A stretch of 64,000 bases of DNA. It comes from Paucibacter sediminis (GTDB taxonomy: Bacteria; Pseudomonadota; Gammaproteobacteria; Burkholderiales; Burkholderiaceae_C). The notes below the pieces were generated by a model that saw only the letters and a program-made list of their open reading frames with translations, was not told where the DNA came from and ran no database searches. The stretch is taken from contig NZ_CP116346.1 of assembly GCF_030254645.1 (NCBI RefSeq), forward strand, positions 2,088,001-2,152,000. Reading direction: 5' to 3'. The translations under genes and the position numbers were made by a program. How positions within the stretch are numbered: position 1 is the stretch's first letter; each line of letters begins with the position of its first letter. Of this stretch, positions 1 through 9,149 are shown in pieces.

Positions 1-1523
1 CATTCATGTCGGAGAGCGGCACGCTGGCGGTGTCGGCGTAGTTGTAGAGCTTGTGCTCGAAGCCCATATTGGCCATGGTGGTGCCCAGCACCGTGTAGAC
101 CAGCATCAGCGCCCAGCCGACGAATTTGTGCGGCACCAGGGCCTGCACGAACACCGCCAGCACGCCCAGCAGGAAGGCGGTGATCAGGCTGGGCAGCAGG
201 AACCAGAGCAGATAGGCGCCCGGCTCAAAGCGGGTGTAGCCGTGATAGAGCTGGAACAGCATGCCGGTGGCCACGCCCACCACCAGGGTGGCCAGCAGCA
301 CCAGCGTGATGGCCAGCACCTTGGGCGCCAGAAAGGCCCAGCTCGGCGCCGCGGTGGCATCGACGATCTCGTGGATGCGGCGCTCGCGGTCGCGCCACAC
401 CAGCTCGCCGGCGTAATAGACGGCGATGATGATGGGGATCAGGGTGAAGCCGCCCAGCAGGCCCTCCACCACCGCGCGCGTCACCGGCAGATAGGCCACG
501 CCGCGCGTCTCACCGGTGAGCGAGATCGCGCCGATGGCGTTGAACACCCCCAGCGCCAGCAGCACGAAGAAGGCCGGGCTGCGGAACACGAAGGCCATGT
601 CGAAGCGCGTCAGCGCCTTGAACTGCAGCCAGCTCGCGCGGCCGCCCTGGCTGGGGCTGGCGAGCGGTTTGGGCGCGGGCGCCGGGTCGCTGGCCGCCTT
701 GCCGGCGGCGCTGGCCAATTTGGCGCCCTTGGCCTCGAAGCGGAACAGGCCGTAGGCGAGCGCAAACAGCGCCGCGCCCACGCCCAGCCAGAGCAGGCGG
801 TTCCACAGCAGCACGCCCTGCAGCGCGGGCAGCATGCTGTTGCGATCGGCGCTGGTCCAGTACTTGGTGACGCGGCTCAGCGCGCCCACGCCGAAGGGGT
901 CGGCCAGCGAGGAGAGCGTGTCCAGCGCCGGGTCGGCCAGCATCACGCGGCTGGTGATGAAGAGCACCATGAAGGCGACCACGCCGACATAGGTCCACAT
1001 CATCGAGCGCGTGGCGGTGGCCAGGGCAAAGAAGCCGGCGCTCATCACCAGCAGGGTGGGCAGGGTGTAGACCAGCAGCGCCCAGGCATAGTGCGAGAGC
1101 ACCAGGGGTCCGACCTTCTCGGCGTCCAGCCACGGCATGGCCGAGCCGACCAGCATCGCCAGCGGCACCGCGCAGCAGACCAGGAAGGCGACGCCGAACG
1201 CGCCCAGGAAGCGCCCCAGCAGGTAGTCGAACTTGCTGACGCGGGTGGCGCGCAGGATCGGCGCGAAGCCGGTCTCGTCGTCGCGTATCACCACGTTCGC
1301 GACGAAGGCGGTGACGACGAAGATCGCCAGCAGATTCATGGTGCCCAGGGTCTGCAGGATGGCGTAGGGCGAGTTGACGTTGACATTGCCCTTGGCGCCG
1401 ATCTGGATCTCGTCGATCGTCACTGCGCCGAAGGTCAGCAGGAAGAACAGCACAAAGGCCACCGCGAACAGCGGCGAGCGCAGCTGGTAGCGCGCCTCGA
1501 AGGCGGCAATCTTGGCAAGCATC
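1..1523 (-). CDS. ABC-2 type transporter permease, N-terminal 507 residues (runs off window)
   Basis: Inner-membrane permease of an ABC exporter. Translating the minus strand from the ATG at 1523 gives an uninterrupted frame to the window edge. It starts MLAKIAAFEARYQLRSPLF and has many hydrophobic segments separated by charged loops (VVIRDDETGFAPILRATRVS; ELVWRDRERRIHEIVDA), the layout of ABC-2 permeases. The start follows GAGGAG within the end of the ATPase gene 10 bases upstream, so the two are co-transcribed and probably translationally coupled. The visible part resembles the N-terminal half of the roughly 1200-residue permeases that carry a C-terminal M1 aminopeptidase domain; that domain lies outside the window, so the fusion is inferred. 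Confidence 0.85.
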
Positions 1524-1532
1524 GCGCGCTCC

Positions 1533-2423
1533 TCAGGCTTGCGGCGCGGTGGCGCGGCGCGATTGCGCCAGCGTGGCGAAGTAGAAATCCTCCAGCCCGC
1601 CCTCCACCGGCTCGAAGCCGGCGGCCGGCAGCTGGTCGGCCAGCACATGGATGACGGTCTGGCCGCCGCGCAGGCGGTTCGAGATCACCGTCAGGTCCTG
1701 CTGGTAGCCGGCCAGCTGGCTCGACTCGATGGTGCGGCGCCAGACCCGGCCCTTGAGCGTGAGGGTCAGGTCTTGCGGGGCACCGGTCTGCACGATGCGG
1801 CCGGCGCTGATCACCGCCATGCGCGGGCAGAGGTCGGCCACGTCGTCGACGATATGGGTGGAGAGGATCACCACCACGCTCTCGCCGATCTCGGCCAGCA
1901 GGTTGTTGAAGCGGTTGCGCTCCTCGGGGTCGAGGCCGGCGGTGGGCTCGTCGACGATGATGAGCTGGGGCTTGCCGATCAGCGCCTGGGCCACGCCGAA
2001 GCGCTGGCGCATGCCGCCCGAATAGCCGGCCACCGCCTTCTTGCGCACATCCCAGAGGTTGACCTGAGCCAGCAAGGGCTCCACCGTGTCGCGGCGCTCG
2101 CCGGCGTGGGCGATGCCCTTCAGCACCGCCAGATGGTCCAGCAGCTCATAGGCCGAGACGCGCGGGTAGACGCCGAAGTCCTGTGGCAGATAGCCCAGCG
2201 TGGCGCGCAGGCGCTCCGGGGCTTTCAGCACGTCGATGTCGCCGAACTGGATGCTGCCGGCGCTGGGCGTCTGCAGGGTGGCGATGCAGCGCATCAGCGT
2301 CGACTTGCCGGCACCGTTGGGGCCCAGCAGGCCGAACATGCCCTTGGGGATGTCGAGCGTGGCGTTGTCCAGCGCCTTGGTGCCGTTGGCGTAGACATGG
2401 GTCAGGCCGGTGAGCTTGAGCAT
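1533..2423 (-). CDS. ABC transporter ATP-binding protein
   Basis: Cytoplasmic ATPase (296 aa) that would power the permease encoded directly downstream. All nucleotide-binding motifs are present: Walker A GPNGAGKST (about residues 34-42), Q-loop in YLPQDFGVYP, signature YSGGMRQRFG (about 134-143), Walker B LIIVDEPTAGLDPE (about 154-167) and the switch histidine in LSTHIVDDV. The frame is open up to 2468, but the start at 2423 (MLKLTGLTHVY) is preferred: GAGGA lies about 11 bases upstream and the protein then begins at the usual point for this family. Substrate unknown; the gene pair alone does not tell it. Confidence 0.93.
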   Translation of the reverse strand: MLKLTGLTHVYANGTKALDNATLDIPKGMFGLLGPNGAGKSTLMRCIATLQTPSAGSIQFGDIDVLKAPERLRATLGYLPQDFGVYPRVSAYELLDHLAVLKGIAHAGERRDTVEPLLAQVNLWDVRKKAVAGYSGGMRQRFGVAQALIGKPQLIIVDEPTAGLDPEERNRFNNLLAEIGESVVVILSTHIVDDVADLCPRMAVISAGRIVQTGAPQDLTLTLKGRVWRRTIESSQLAGYQQDLTVISNRLRGGQTVIHVLADQLPAAGFEPVEGGLEDFYFATLAQSRRATAPQA

Positions 2424-2464
2424 GGGTAAAGAGTCCTCGGTTTGATTTGATGGCGCCTGAAAGC

Positions 2465-2525
2465 GCAACGCCGCGCAGTGTCTCCACGGCGCGGCGTTGC
2501 GGCGAGCCGCTTGCGAGCAAGCGGC
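2465..2525. terminator. Two adjacent perfect hairpins between the phosphatase and ABC genes
   Basis: The first is a 12-bp perfect inverted repeat (2465-2476 and 2489-2500). The second is an 8-bp perfect repeat with a CGAG loop (2506-2525). They lie just after the stop of the phosphatase gene and before the ABC operon. Neither has a strong U-tract, so they may be a weak terminator or a transcript-stabilising structure. Confidence 0.4.
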
Positions 2526-2558
2526 GCTTTGGGCGGCTGGGCTGCAGCCTGGGCGGAA

Positions 2559-4871
2559 TCAGCCGGGCAGCACCTCAGCCTTGCCCGCCAGCACCTTCAG
2601 GCGCTTGACGCTGGCCACCGGGGTCAGCGGCGCGCTGCCGGCGGCGAGGCGATTCACCTTGCGGAACTCGCACAGCAGCTCGGTCTTGCTGAGGCTCACC
2701 ACCGCAAAACCCTGGGCCTCGGTGTCGGCGTGGTTGATCCAGGGGTTGTTGGCCGCGGGGGCGGCGCCGGTGGTGCTGTTGGCGAAGGGGTTGAGGCGCT
2801 TGACGACCTCGCTGGCGGGCACGAAGCTCACCGGCACGCCCAGCGCGGCGGCAATCTTCTGGGCGATCAGGCCGTACAGCGTCATCGCCGCGGCCGAGCG
2901 TGAGCTCGCCGCCAGGCCGGCGATGGTGCCGGCGATCATGCCGCCCATCTGGCCGGCCAGGGTCTCGTCCAGGGTGTTGATCACCGCCGTGCTCAGGCCC
3001 GGGGTGGGCTGCACCGCGGCCAGCGGGATCAGGCCCGCACCCACCGCGGCCATCACCGCGGCCTGGATGGCGGCGGTGTTGCTGAGGTCGGTGACACCGG
3101 CGCCCAGCGCGATCGCGGCCGACAGCATCTGGATCGCGATGCCCTCGGCCACCGCCTCGTTGATCTCCACCAGCGGCTGCACCGGCGCAAAGGCGGGCGT
3201 GGCGGCGGCGCCGCGCAGATAGCTGAAGAAGCTGTTGCTGGAGATGCCGGCCGTCACCAGGTCCACCATCGCGGGCTTGGGGTTGGCGGCGTTGTAGTCG
3301 TCCCAGACCACGCCGGCGAAGAAGGCGTGGATGTCGCCCGTCACCGCCACCACATTGCTGACCTTGTTGGCCACCAGGTGGTTCATCAGCAGCTTGCGCT
3401 CGGCGTTGAAGCCGTCCCACTGGTCGGCGTTGACGATGAAGCGCGTCTTGAAGACGGCCGGCGCACTGGGGATCTTGGCGCCGTCCACGCTCATCTTCAG
3501 GAGCGAGGTTTCGTTGCCCCAGATCTTCCAGGTGGCGGTGGAGTTCTTCATGGTGTCCATCCACCATTGGCGCTGCGCCGTGCCCAGCACGCTCACCAGG
3601 CTGTAGGGATCGGGCAGGGCCGCGCCGGCGGCGATCTTCTGCGCCTCCACGCCGTACAGCGAGGTCTCGGGCACCATGTAGCGGGCGCCGATCTGGCCCA
3701 GCGGCTGGCCGGTCAGCGGGTTGAGCGCGGCCTCGGGGATCATGTGGTCGGCGCGGTAGAGGCGCTGGTCGGTCATGACCAGATGCATCAGCTTGCCGAA
3801 CTTCAGGTCGCGGTAGATGCGGATATTGCCGATGCCATAGCCGGGGTCCAGCGTGAAGCTGATCTCGGCCGGCATGTACTCGAACCAGGCCTGGCTGGCG
3901 GCGCGGCGGCGCGAGGGCTGGGCGGTGTTGTCGCCGCCGGTGGTGGCCGAGTAGCTGCCGTTGTCGTAGGTCTCGCGGTCCTGCCAGCAATCGTCGGAGA
4001 ACTCGTGGTCGTCCCAGATCGCCACGAAGGCAAAGCGCTCGTGCAGGGCCTGCAGGCGCGCATCGCTGCGGTAGCGCTTGTAGAGGTAGCGGTAGTCATC
4101 GATCACGGTGGCATAGCGGCCGCCCGAGGGCAGCGGCGTGCCCTGCGGCAGGATCAGCGCGCCGTGCGCCGGCTCCACGCCGCCCTGCTGGTAATCGGCG
4201 CCCACGGCCTCGTAGATGTAGTCGCCCAGGTGGACGATGAAGTCCAGGTTCTCCTGCGCCAGCGCGCTCATGCCGGCCCAGTGGTTGACGCTCCAGTCCT
4301 GGCAGGTCATGTAGGCGAACTTGAGGCTGTCGATGTCGGCGTCATTGGCGGGCGCGGTCTTGAAGCGGCCCACCTTGGAGCGCGTGTCGCCGGCGCTGAA
4401 CTGGTAGTAGTAGACCGTGGCCGGCTTGAGGCCGCTGATGCGGTGGCGCAGCGTGTGGTCATACAGGGCGTAGACCGGCACGTCGGCCTCGGCGTCCATG
4501 CTGCCGGCCAATGCGGTGTTGCTGCCCAGCAGCGCGCTCTGGTTGGCGCTGCTGATGCGCAGCTTGACCTGGAAGTTGCCGGCCGCGGGGCTGACGGCGA
4601 TGTCGTCGGCACTGGCGGGCAGCACGCGCGCCCATAGCAGGGCGCCATCGGGCTTGGGGTCGCCCGAGGCCACGCTTTGCGGGAACTTGTAGGCGCCGCT
4701 GGCCGCCGGGGTGGCGGGGATGGGGGTGTCGGTGCCGGGGAAGGTGGGCGGCAGCGGCATCACTGCCGCGCCGTTATTGCCACCGCCCATGCAACCGGCC
4801 AGGCCGCCCAGGGCCGACGAGGCGGTGATGAGGGCGCCCGCGCGCAGGAAATTTCTTCTGTCCATGACCAT
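2559..4871 (-). CDS. PhoD-family alkaline phosphatase/phosphodiesterase, Tat-exported
   Basis: Exported metallophosphatase (770 aa) likely releasing phosphate from phosphoesters. The N-terminus MVMDRRNFLRAGALITASSA is a twin-arginine signal followed by a possible lipobox (LAGC). A PhoD N-terminal domain follows (SVASGDPKPDGALLWARV), then the metal-site motifs HLGDYIYE (Asp about 217), WDDHEFSDD (His about 289), MTDQRLYR and VTGDIHAFF (His about 515). At 770 aa it is longer than typical PhoD proteins; the extra length is an Ala-rich stretch at about residues 540-690 inserted before the last conserved segment. The FadL-like gene ends 40 bases upstream, so the two are probably one operon. A start 6 bases downstream (MDRRNFL) is possible. 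Confidence 0.9.
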   Translation of the reverse strand: MVMDRRNFLRAGALITASSALGGLAGCMGGGNNGAAVMPLPPTFPGTDTPIPATPAASGAYKFPQSVASGDPKPDGALLWARVLPASADDIAVSPAAGNFQVKLRISSANQSALLGSNTALAGSMDAEADVPVYALYDHTLRHRISGLKPATVYYYQFSAGDTRSKVGRFKTAPANDADIDSLKFAYMTCQDWSVNHWAGMSALAQENLDFIVHLGDYIYEAVGADYQQGGVEPAHGALILPQGTPLPSGGRYATVIDDYRYLYKRYRSDARLQALHERFAFVAIWDDHEFSDDCWQDRETYDNGSYSATTGGDNTAQPSRRRAASQAWFEYMPAEISFTLDPGYGIGNIRIYRDLKFGKLMHLVMTDQRLYRADHMIPEAALNPLTGQPLGQIGARYMVPETSLYGVEAQKIAAGAALPDPYSLVSVLGTAQRQWWMDTMKNSTATWKIWGNETSLLKMSVDGAKIPSAPAVFKTRFIVNADQWDGFNAERKLLMNHLVANKVSNVVAVTGDIHAFFAGVVWDDYNAANPKPAMVDLVTAGISSNSFFSYLRGAAATPAFAPVQPLVEINEAVAEGIAIQMLSAAIALGAGVTDLSNTAAIQAAVMAAVGAGLIPLAAVQPTPGLSTAVINTLDETLAGQMGGMIAGTIAGLAASSRSAAAMTLYGLIAQKIAAALGVPVSFVPASEVVKRLNPFANSTTGAAPAANNPWINHADTEAQGFAVVSLSKTELLCEFRKVNRLAAGSAPLTPVASVKRLKVLAGKAEVLPG

Positions 4872-4911
4872 GATGGTGTGACCTTGTTCGATGGTTGAGC
4901 CGCGGGCTTAC

Positions 4912-6381
4912 TCAGAAGCCGTGGTTGAGCTGCACGCCGACGGTGGCGGCGGAGCTGCGGTAGGTGCCGCGCACGGTGGAATAGGCGCAGCTGCAAGGGG
5001 TCTGGCCGCCACCATCGTCGGTGGCTTGCATCGGTGCCTCGCGCAGCTTCACGAAGCCCAGCGCCAGGTCCACGGTGGTGGCCTGGGCCAGCTTCAGATT
5101 GGCGCCCAGGGCCAGCCAGGTGCGGTCGGAGTCGGGCAGGGCCGGGCTGCGCAGCGCGCCTTCCACCGGCGAGCGGTCGTAGGAGACACCGGCGCGCAGC
5201 AGCAGCTCGGGGTTGAGGCGGTAGCTGCCACCCAGCGAGACGCGCCAGGCGTTCTTCCACTTCTCGGGCGTGATCGAGGGCGCGGCGGTGCTGTCGAACT
5301 CGATGCGCAGCTCCTGCAGGCGCGACTGCTTGTACCAGGTGGCGTCGGCCATCACGGCCAGGCGTTCGTCCAGCTGGTGGAAGGCCTGGAAGGACAGCGA
5401 GTCGGGCGTCTTCACCTTCAGGCTGGCGCCGGAATCGTTGTGGTCCAGCTTGCTGTGGCCATCCGCGGGCTTGCCGGTGATGGCGGCCAGCACCTGGGCC
5501 GGCAGCGTGGCGGGCTGGCTCCAGTCGGCATCGCCCTTGAGCTTGTGCGAGACGCTGGAGCGGTAGGCCAGGCCGAAGCGGGTCTTGGCATCCAGCTCCC
5601 ACAGCAGGGCGAGGTTGAAGCCCAGCGCCCAGCCCTTGCCGTGCACATGGATGTTGCCGTCGAAGGCCGGGTTGCCGAACACCTGGTTGGCCTGCTGCTG
5701 CAGTTGCAGGGCCAGGCCGGGGGCGCCGCCGGCGGCGGCCTGCTGAGCCGCGGCCAGCAGGCCGGCCGCGTAGGCTGAGCCATAGGGCGTGGCGCGCTCC
5801 AGGTCACCCTGCATGTACTCGATGTTCAGGCCGCCGGCCAGCGAGAGCTGCGGGTTCAGCTTCCAGGCCACATTGGGGTTGAAGGCGAGCGACTTCAGCT
5901 CGACCTTGTTGAGGTTGTAGCGTCCGCCCCAGCTCGGGTCGTACGTGAGCTTGGCGCCCGAGGGCACGAACACGCCCAGGCCATAGACCAGCGTGTCGGA
6001 GGCGCGGTAGGCCGCATACATATGCGGCACGAACACGCCGCTGGCGGCGTTCTGCGTGGCGCCGGCCTGCGAGGTGGGGCGGGCCTGCAGGCCCGAGCCG
6101 GGCAGCGAGATGAAGGAGCCGGCGTCGGTGAACTGCACGTCGGGCGCCACATAGTCGAGCACGCCGGAGACATGCAAGCCGCTGCCCAGGCGCGTCAGCG
6201 CGGCCGGGTTGGCGAAGATGGTGCTGGCGTCGGCGCCCTCGGCACCATTGGCGTTGGCCGTGCCTTCGGCGGCCGCGCTCTGCGTGCCGAAGCGGTAGCC
6301 AGCGGCCTGGGCCAGGCCCGCGCTGAGGCTGAGGGTCAGCATCGTCAGCGCCAGGCGCCGCGATCTTGAGGTCATTGCCAT
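4912..6381 (-). CDS. OmpP1/FadL/TodX family outer-membrane transport protein
   Basis: Outer-membrane beta-barrel of the FadL family (489 aa), importing long-chain fatty acids or other hydrophobic compounds. Signal peptide MAMTSRSRRLALTMLTLSLS ending at AQA, then AGYRFGTQSA and GADASTIFANPAALTRL, the N-terminal signature of the family (plug region with the NPA motif). The C-terminus NHGF ends in the aromatic residue expected for BAM-dependent barrels. The open frame extends far upstream, but AAGGAGA sits 6 bases before the ATG at 6381 and the signal peptide fixes the start. Upstream of the PhoD gene, with which it likely forms an operon. Confidence 0.92.
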   Translation of the reverse strand: MAMTSRSRRLALTMLTLSLSAGLAQAAGYRFGTQSAAAEGTANANGAEGADASTIFANPAALTRLGSGLHVSGVLDYVAPDVQFTDAGSFISLPGSGLQARPTSQAGATQNAASGVFVPHMYAAYRASDTLVYGLGVFVPSGAKLTYDPSWGGRYNLNKVELKSLAFNPNVAWKLNPQLSLAGGLNIEYMQGDLERATPYGSAYAAGLLAAAQQAAAGGAPGLALQLQQQANQVFGNPAFDGNIHVHGKGWALGFNLALLWELDAKTRFGLAYRSSVSHKLKGDADWSQPATLPAQVLAAITGKPADGHSKLDHNDSGASLKVKTPDSLSFQAFHQLDERLAVMADATWYKQSRLQELRIEFDSTAAPSITPEKWKNAWRVSLGGSYRLNPELLLRAGVSYDRSPVEGALRSPALPDSDRTWLALGANLKLAQATTVDLALGFVKLREAPMQATDDGGGQTPCSCAYSTVRGTYRSSAATVGVQLNHGF

Positions 6382-6594
6382 CGGAGTCTCCTTGCTTCTT
6401 GTTGGAAGCGTCTGATTCTGCAAAGTCCGGATGTCAGCGCCGTGAGGGTATGCCTGGGCTGTGTCGCACGAAACCCACGTCTGCGCGATTTTTAGAGCCT
6501 TGGCTCCAAAGCGCTGCAGCTTAGTCCCGGAGGGGCTTGTTGAACAGGGCTTTCCCGCTGTTAGGGGGCAGGTCTTGCGCCGCAGAATCCGCCG

Positions 6595-7263
6595 ATGCCT
6601 TTTCCCTTCCCGCTCCTCCTGCCGGTGCTGACCCTGGTGTCGGCCCTGTTGAGCATCGTGGCGCTCAGCGACATGGGCCTGCCGCGCGAGATGGCCTTTC
6701 TGGCCAAGCCGCTCACCACCGTGCTGATCATTCTGTATGCCTGGCCGCGCGGCGCCGCGCAGCCGCGCATGCAGCGCCTGCTGCGCGCCGGCCTGCTGTT
6801 CTCGCTGGGCGGCGACATCGCCCTGCTGTGGCCCGAGCAGGGTTTCCTGCCGGGGCTGGTGAGCTTTCTGATCGCCCACCTCTGCTACATCCTGGGTTTC
6901 GCCAGCCAGGGGCGGTTCGCGCGGCCCTGGTGGCCCTTCGCGATGTTCGCGCTCATTGCCGGCGCGGTGCTGCTGCGCCTGTGGCCCGGCATCGGCGCGG
7001 AGCTGCGCCTGCCGGTGCTGGTCTATGTGGCCTGCCTGGCCAGCATGGCAGCGCAGGCCTGGAGCTGGTGGCGCAGCAGCCTGGGGCAGGCGAGCGAGGC
7101 GCTGGCGCGCAATGCCGCCTGGGGCGGCACGCTGTTCCTGCTCTCCGACAGCCTGATCGCCATCAACAAGTTTGCCGGCGCCGTGCCGCTGGCCGCGCTG
7201 TGGATACTGACCAGCTACTGGGTCGCGCAATGGCTGCTGGCCAGCAGCCTGGGCAAGGACTGA
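6595..7263 (+). CDS. YhhN/TMEM86 family integral membrane protein (lysoplasmalogenase-like)
   Basis: Polytopic inner-membrane protein (222 aa) with about eight hydrophobic helices filling almost the whole length. Conserved YhhN features are visible: the early KPLTT, LLFSLGGDIALLW in the middle, and LFLLSDSLIAINKF near the C-terminus. These acidic, membrane-embedded segments are diagnostic of the family, whose animal members hydrolyse lysoplasmalogens; bacterial function is not settled. It is divergent from the FadL gene, with 213 bases between them that must hold both promoters. A tRNA fragment follows 21 bases after its stop. Confidence 0.88.
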   Translation: MPFPFPLLLPVLTLVSALLSIVALSDMGLPREMAFLAKPLTTVLIILYAWPRGAAQPRMQRLLRAGLLFSLGGDIALLWPEQGFLPGLVSFLIAHLCYILGFASQGRFARPWWPFAMFALIAGAVLLRLWPGIGAELRLPVLVYVACLASMAAQAWSWWRSSLGQASEALARNAAWGGTLFLLSDSLIAINKFAGAVPLAALWILTSYWVAQWLLASSLGKD

Positions 7264-7284
7264 CCCCGCGGGCAATGCCCAGCG

Positions 7285-7329
7285 CTCCGAAGGCAGGGGT
7301 TGTTGGTTCGATCCCAACCGGGCGCACCA
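7285..7329 (+). pseudogene. 3' fragment of a tRNA-Arg(CCG) gene, probable attachment-site remnant
   Basis: The 45 bases match exactly the 3' part of a tRNA: anticodon loop CTCCGAA (7285-7291, anticodon CCG), stem strand GGCAG, five-base variable loop, T-stem GTTGG, T-loop TTCGATC, T-stem CCAAC (7302-7318), acceptor strand CGGGCGC, discriminator A and CCA (7327-7329). The bases upstream do not provide the matching anticodon-stem, D-arm or acceptor strand, so the 5' half is missing. The break falls in the anticodon loop, a usual crossover site for tyrosine integrases. Confidence 0.85.
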
Positions 7330-7348
7330 GATTTCTCGAATGGACTCA

Positions 7349-7379
7349 AGCACTTGCCGGAAACGGCAGGTGCTTTTTT
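7349..7379 (+). terminator. Rho-independent terminator behind the tRNA fragment
   Basis: An 11-bp stem with one G-T pair, a GAAA loop (7360-7363), then a run of six T. It sits 20 bases after the CCA end of the tRNA fragment, where a tRNA terminator would be. Confidence 0.88.
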
Positions 7380-7809
7380 CCTTCAGCTGGAAAAATTGTG
7401 GGAACTTCTGCCTCTAGATCAGCCCATGACTTGGTAGCACGCGTTGATTGGCTGCGCCCCGTTCGACCACGAGCATTGCGAGGCGCGGTGACAGGGCCAC
7501 GACGCAGAACATGACCAAGCTGATGCCATGTGCCGAGGCTCGGGCGGATACCGAGCAGACTCACAACGCCCCCTGCACGGATTGCTAGCGGGCGTGCAGG
7601 AGCGCACACCCGCCGTTAGCCGCTCAGAGCTGGTTCGCATGGCCCCGGCAACCTCCGACAGGGTCCTAGGCTGAAATTCGGGGCCCGCCGCGCTGGGCAA
7701 AGTGAGGCTCTAAGGGTGGAGTCGACTTCCCCGAAAGGCCTAGCAAGCGCTCAAGGCATGCGCTCATTCCAGGGTGTTACAGTCGCCCGAAACACATAGT
7801 GAACCCTAG
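7380..7809. other. 430-base stretch without a supported gene
   Basis: Between the tRNA terminator and the first accessory gene. Short open frames exist on the minus strand (7346-7609, 7419-7700) but they have no recognisable domain and no good ribosome binding site. No integrase remnant was recognised. Base composition becomes less GC-rich from here on. Confidence 0.5.
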
Positions 7810-8589
7810 ATGGCCATCACTTTTGCTAAGCCGCCGATTAACGAAGTCGTTCTCGGTCAGATCTTCTCGACGCGCTCCGACCTCCTCGTGCCTCACTTTG
7901 GCCGATTCTGGGAAGAGTTGGCTGACGCGTATCCCAAGGTTTCGCACGCACCACCCATCGTTGATGACCAGCAGTCTGAGCCTCCCATCGACCCGTCTAC
8001 TGGGGCGTACTTGCCTCGGGTATGGTTCCGGTCGGCGGATGAGACTCGCCTGGTGCAACTGCAACAGGACCGACTTCACTTCAACTGGCGTCAAACCAAC
8101 ACAGGTCCTGCGGAGTACCCGCGCTTCCCAGCTATCAAAGCTGAGTTTGATCGGGTAGCGGGCCTATTCAGCCGATATGTTGAGAAGGCCCTCGGCCAGC
8201 CGCTGTCAAATTCGCGGCTAGAGCTCAGCTACATCAACATCATTCCACTCAAAGAAGCCAAGATCGCCGGGGTTGGGGAGTTTGACAATGTGCTGAAGTG
8301 CTTCAAATGGGGCGTTGGGACGACTGCCTTGCCAGCGCCGAAGCGGTTCAGCTCCAACTACTTCTTTGAAATCGACCCAGGGACTTCGTTGACCGTCCGC
8401 ATAAACACGGCCAAGCGTATTTCGGACGACTCGGACGTCCTTAAGATGGAACTGGTTGCAAGGGAGATCCCGAATGTCAAGCCTCGGGACCAGTGGATTG
8501 AGGACGCTCATCAGTTGATAGTGAAGTCCTTTAAGGAACTGACGACTGAGAAAATGCACCAAGAGCAATGGCACTTGGTGTCTGAATAA
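7810..8589 (+). CDS. TIGR04255 family protein
   Basis: Protein of 259 aa, a typical length for this sporadically distributed bacterial family of unknown function. The N-terminus MAITFAKPPINEVVLGQIF followed by LLVPHFGRFWEEL is the family's hallmark opening, and the middle (LELSYINIIPL; SNYFFEIDPGTSLTVRI) fits its alternating beta-strand pattern. No signal peptide or membrane segment. First gene of a tight three-gene run. Codon use is clearly less GC-biased than that of genes outside the 7380-11935 block, suggesting transfer. Members are often found beside other unknown genes in variable regions; a role in defence is possible but not shown by the sequence. Confidence 0.8.
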   Translation: MAITFAKPPINEVVLGQIFSTRSDLLVPHFGRFWEELADAYPKVSHAPPIVDDQQSEPPIDPSTGAYLPRVWFRSADETRLVQLQQDRLHFNWRQTNTGPAEYPRFPAIKAEFDRVAGLFSRYVEKALGQPLSNSRLELSYINIIPLKEAKIAGVGEFDNVLKCFKWGVGTTALPAPKRFSSNYFFEIDPGTSLTVRINTAKRISDDSDVLKMELVAREIPNVKPRDQWIEDAHQLIVKSFKELTTEKMHQEQWHLVSE

Positions 8590-8606
8590 TTTAGCCAGGG
8601 GTAAGC

Positions 8607-9149
8607 ATGGGCGACGTTGCTGGCACTGCAACAAATGCATACGTCAAGTCGGATTTCGATGCGCAGCCGCGTTGGAAAGCGGGTAGCGCCGACCGACATG
8701 GGCGCAGCTTGGTTGACCGCGTTCAGTCAGAAGATGATTGCTTTAGCTCCGCCGAGAAGACTACCGGCACCATTGACGAAGCGTCGCAACTGAGAGCCAC
8801 GAGGCGCGCTGACGCTGCGCATTGGCTGATGCAACTGGAAGAGCTCTTTCAGGACGACTACGGTGCCAGCCTGGCCCAAGCGTCCCGGAATGACGCCAGC
8901 AACTTCTTGGCGATGAATTTCACACTCCCTCCGCCGGTGCTAAGTGCGGAGGAAGATGGGATCGTCCTCGCCACCTGGAAGCGGGGAGCCCAATCCCTGG
9001 TGATGCGGTTCAAGGGGAGCAGCACGATTGACTTTGCTGTCGCGTACTTGAAGGGCCATGACCTGACCAGAGCCTGGGGCCAAGCCAGCATCATTGGCTT
9101 CTTTAGCGACCATCCCGAGGCAAAAAAGGTTGCACTAATCACCGACTAA
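8607..9149 (+). CDS. Hypothetical protein, second gene of the TIGR04255 cassette
   Basis: Unknown protein of 180 aa, soluble, starting 17 bases after the TIGR04255 gene. The first 60 residues are polar and probably disordered. The C-terminal 100 contain a conserved-looking core: LPPPVLSAEEDGIVLATW followed by beta-rich LVMRFKGSSTIDFAVAYL. The P-x-x-DG-I-x-L-x-W pattern looks like one seen in proteins that accompany TIGR04255 genes, but I cannot name a family. The order and spacing imply co-translation with its neighbours. Composition is of the AT-richer accessory type. Confidence 0.65.
   Translation: MGDVAGTATNAYVKSDFDAQPRWKAGSADRHGRSLVDRVQSEDDCFSSAEKTTGTIDEASQLRATRRADAAHWLMQLEELFQDDYGASLAQASRNDASNFLAMNFTLPPPVLSAEEDGIVLATWKRGAQSLVMRFKGSSTIDFAVAYLKGHDLTRAWGQASIIGFFSDHPEAKKVALITD

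Noticed and set aside
53-1654. 533-codon plus-strand open frame
   Set aside because: His/Gln/Arg-rich low-complexity product; it is the antisense of the ABC permease and ATPase genes, which have clear motifs.
7253-7329. Complete tRNA gene
   Set aside because: The upstream bases cannot form the acceptor, D or anticodon stems that match the 3' half; only the 3' 45 bases are tRNA-like.
6382-7353. N-terminal extension of the FadL frame
   Set aside because: No FadL homology; overlaps the YhhN gene. The signal peptide and ribosome binding site put the start at 6381.
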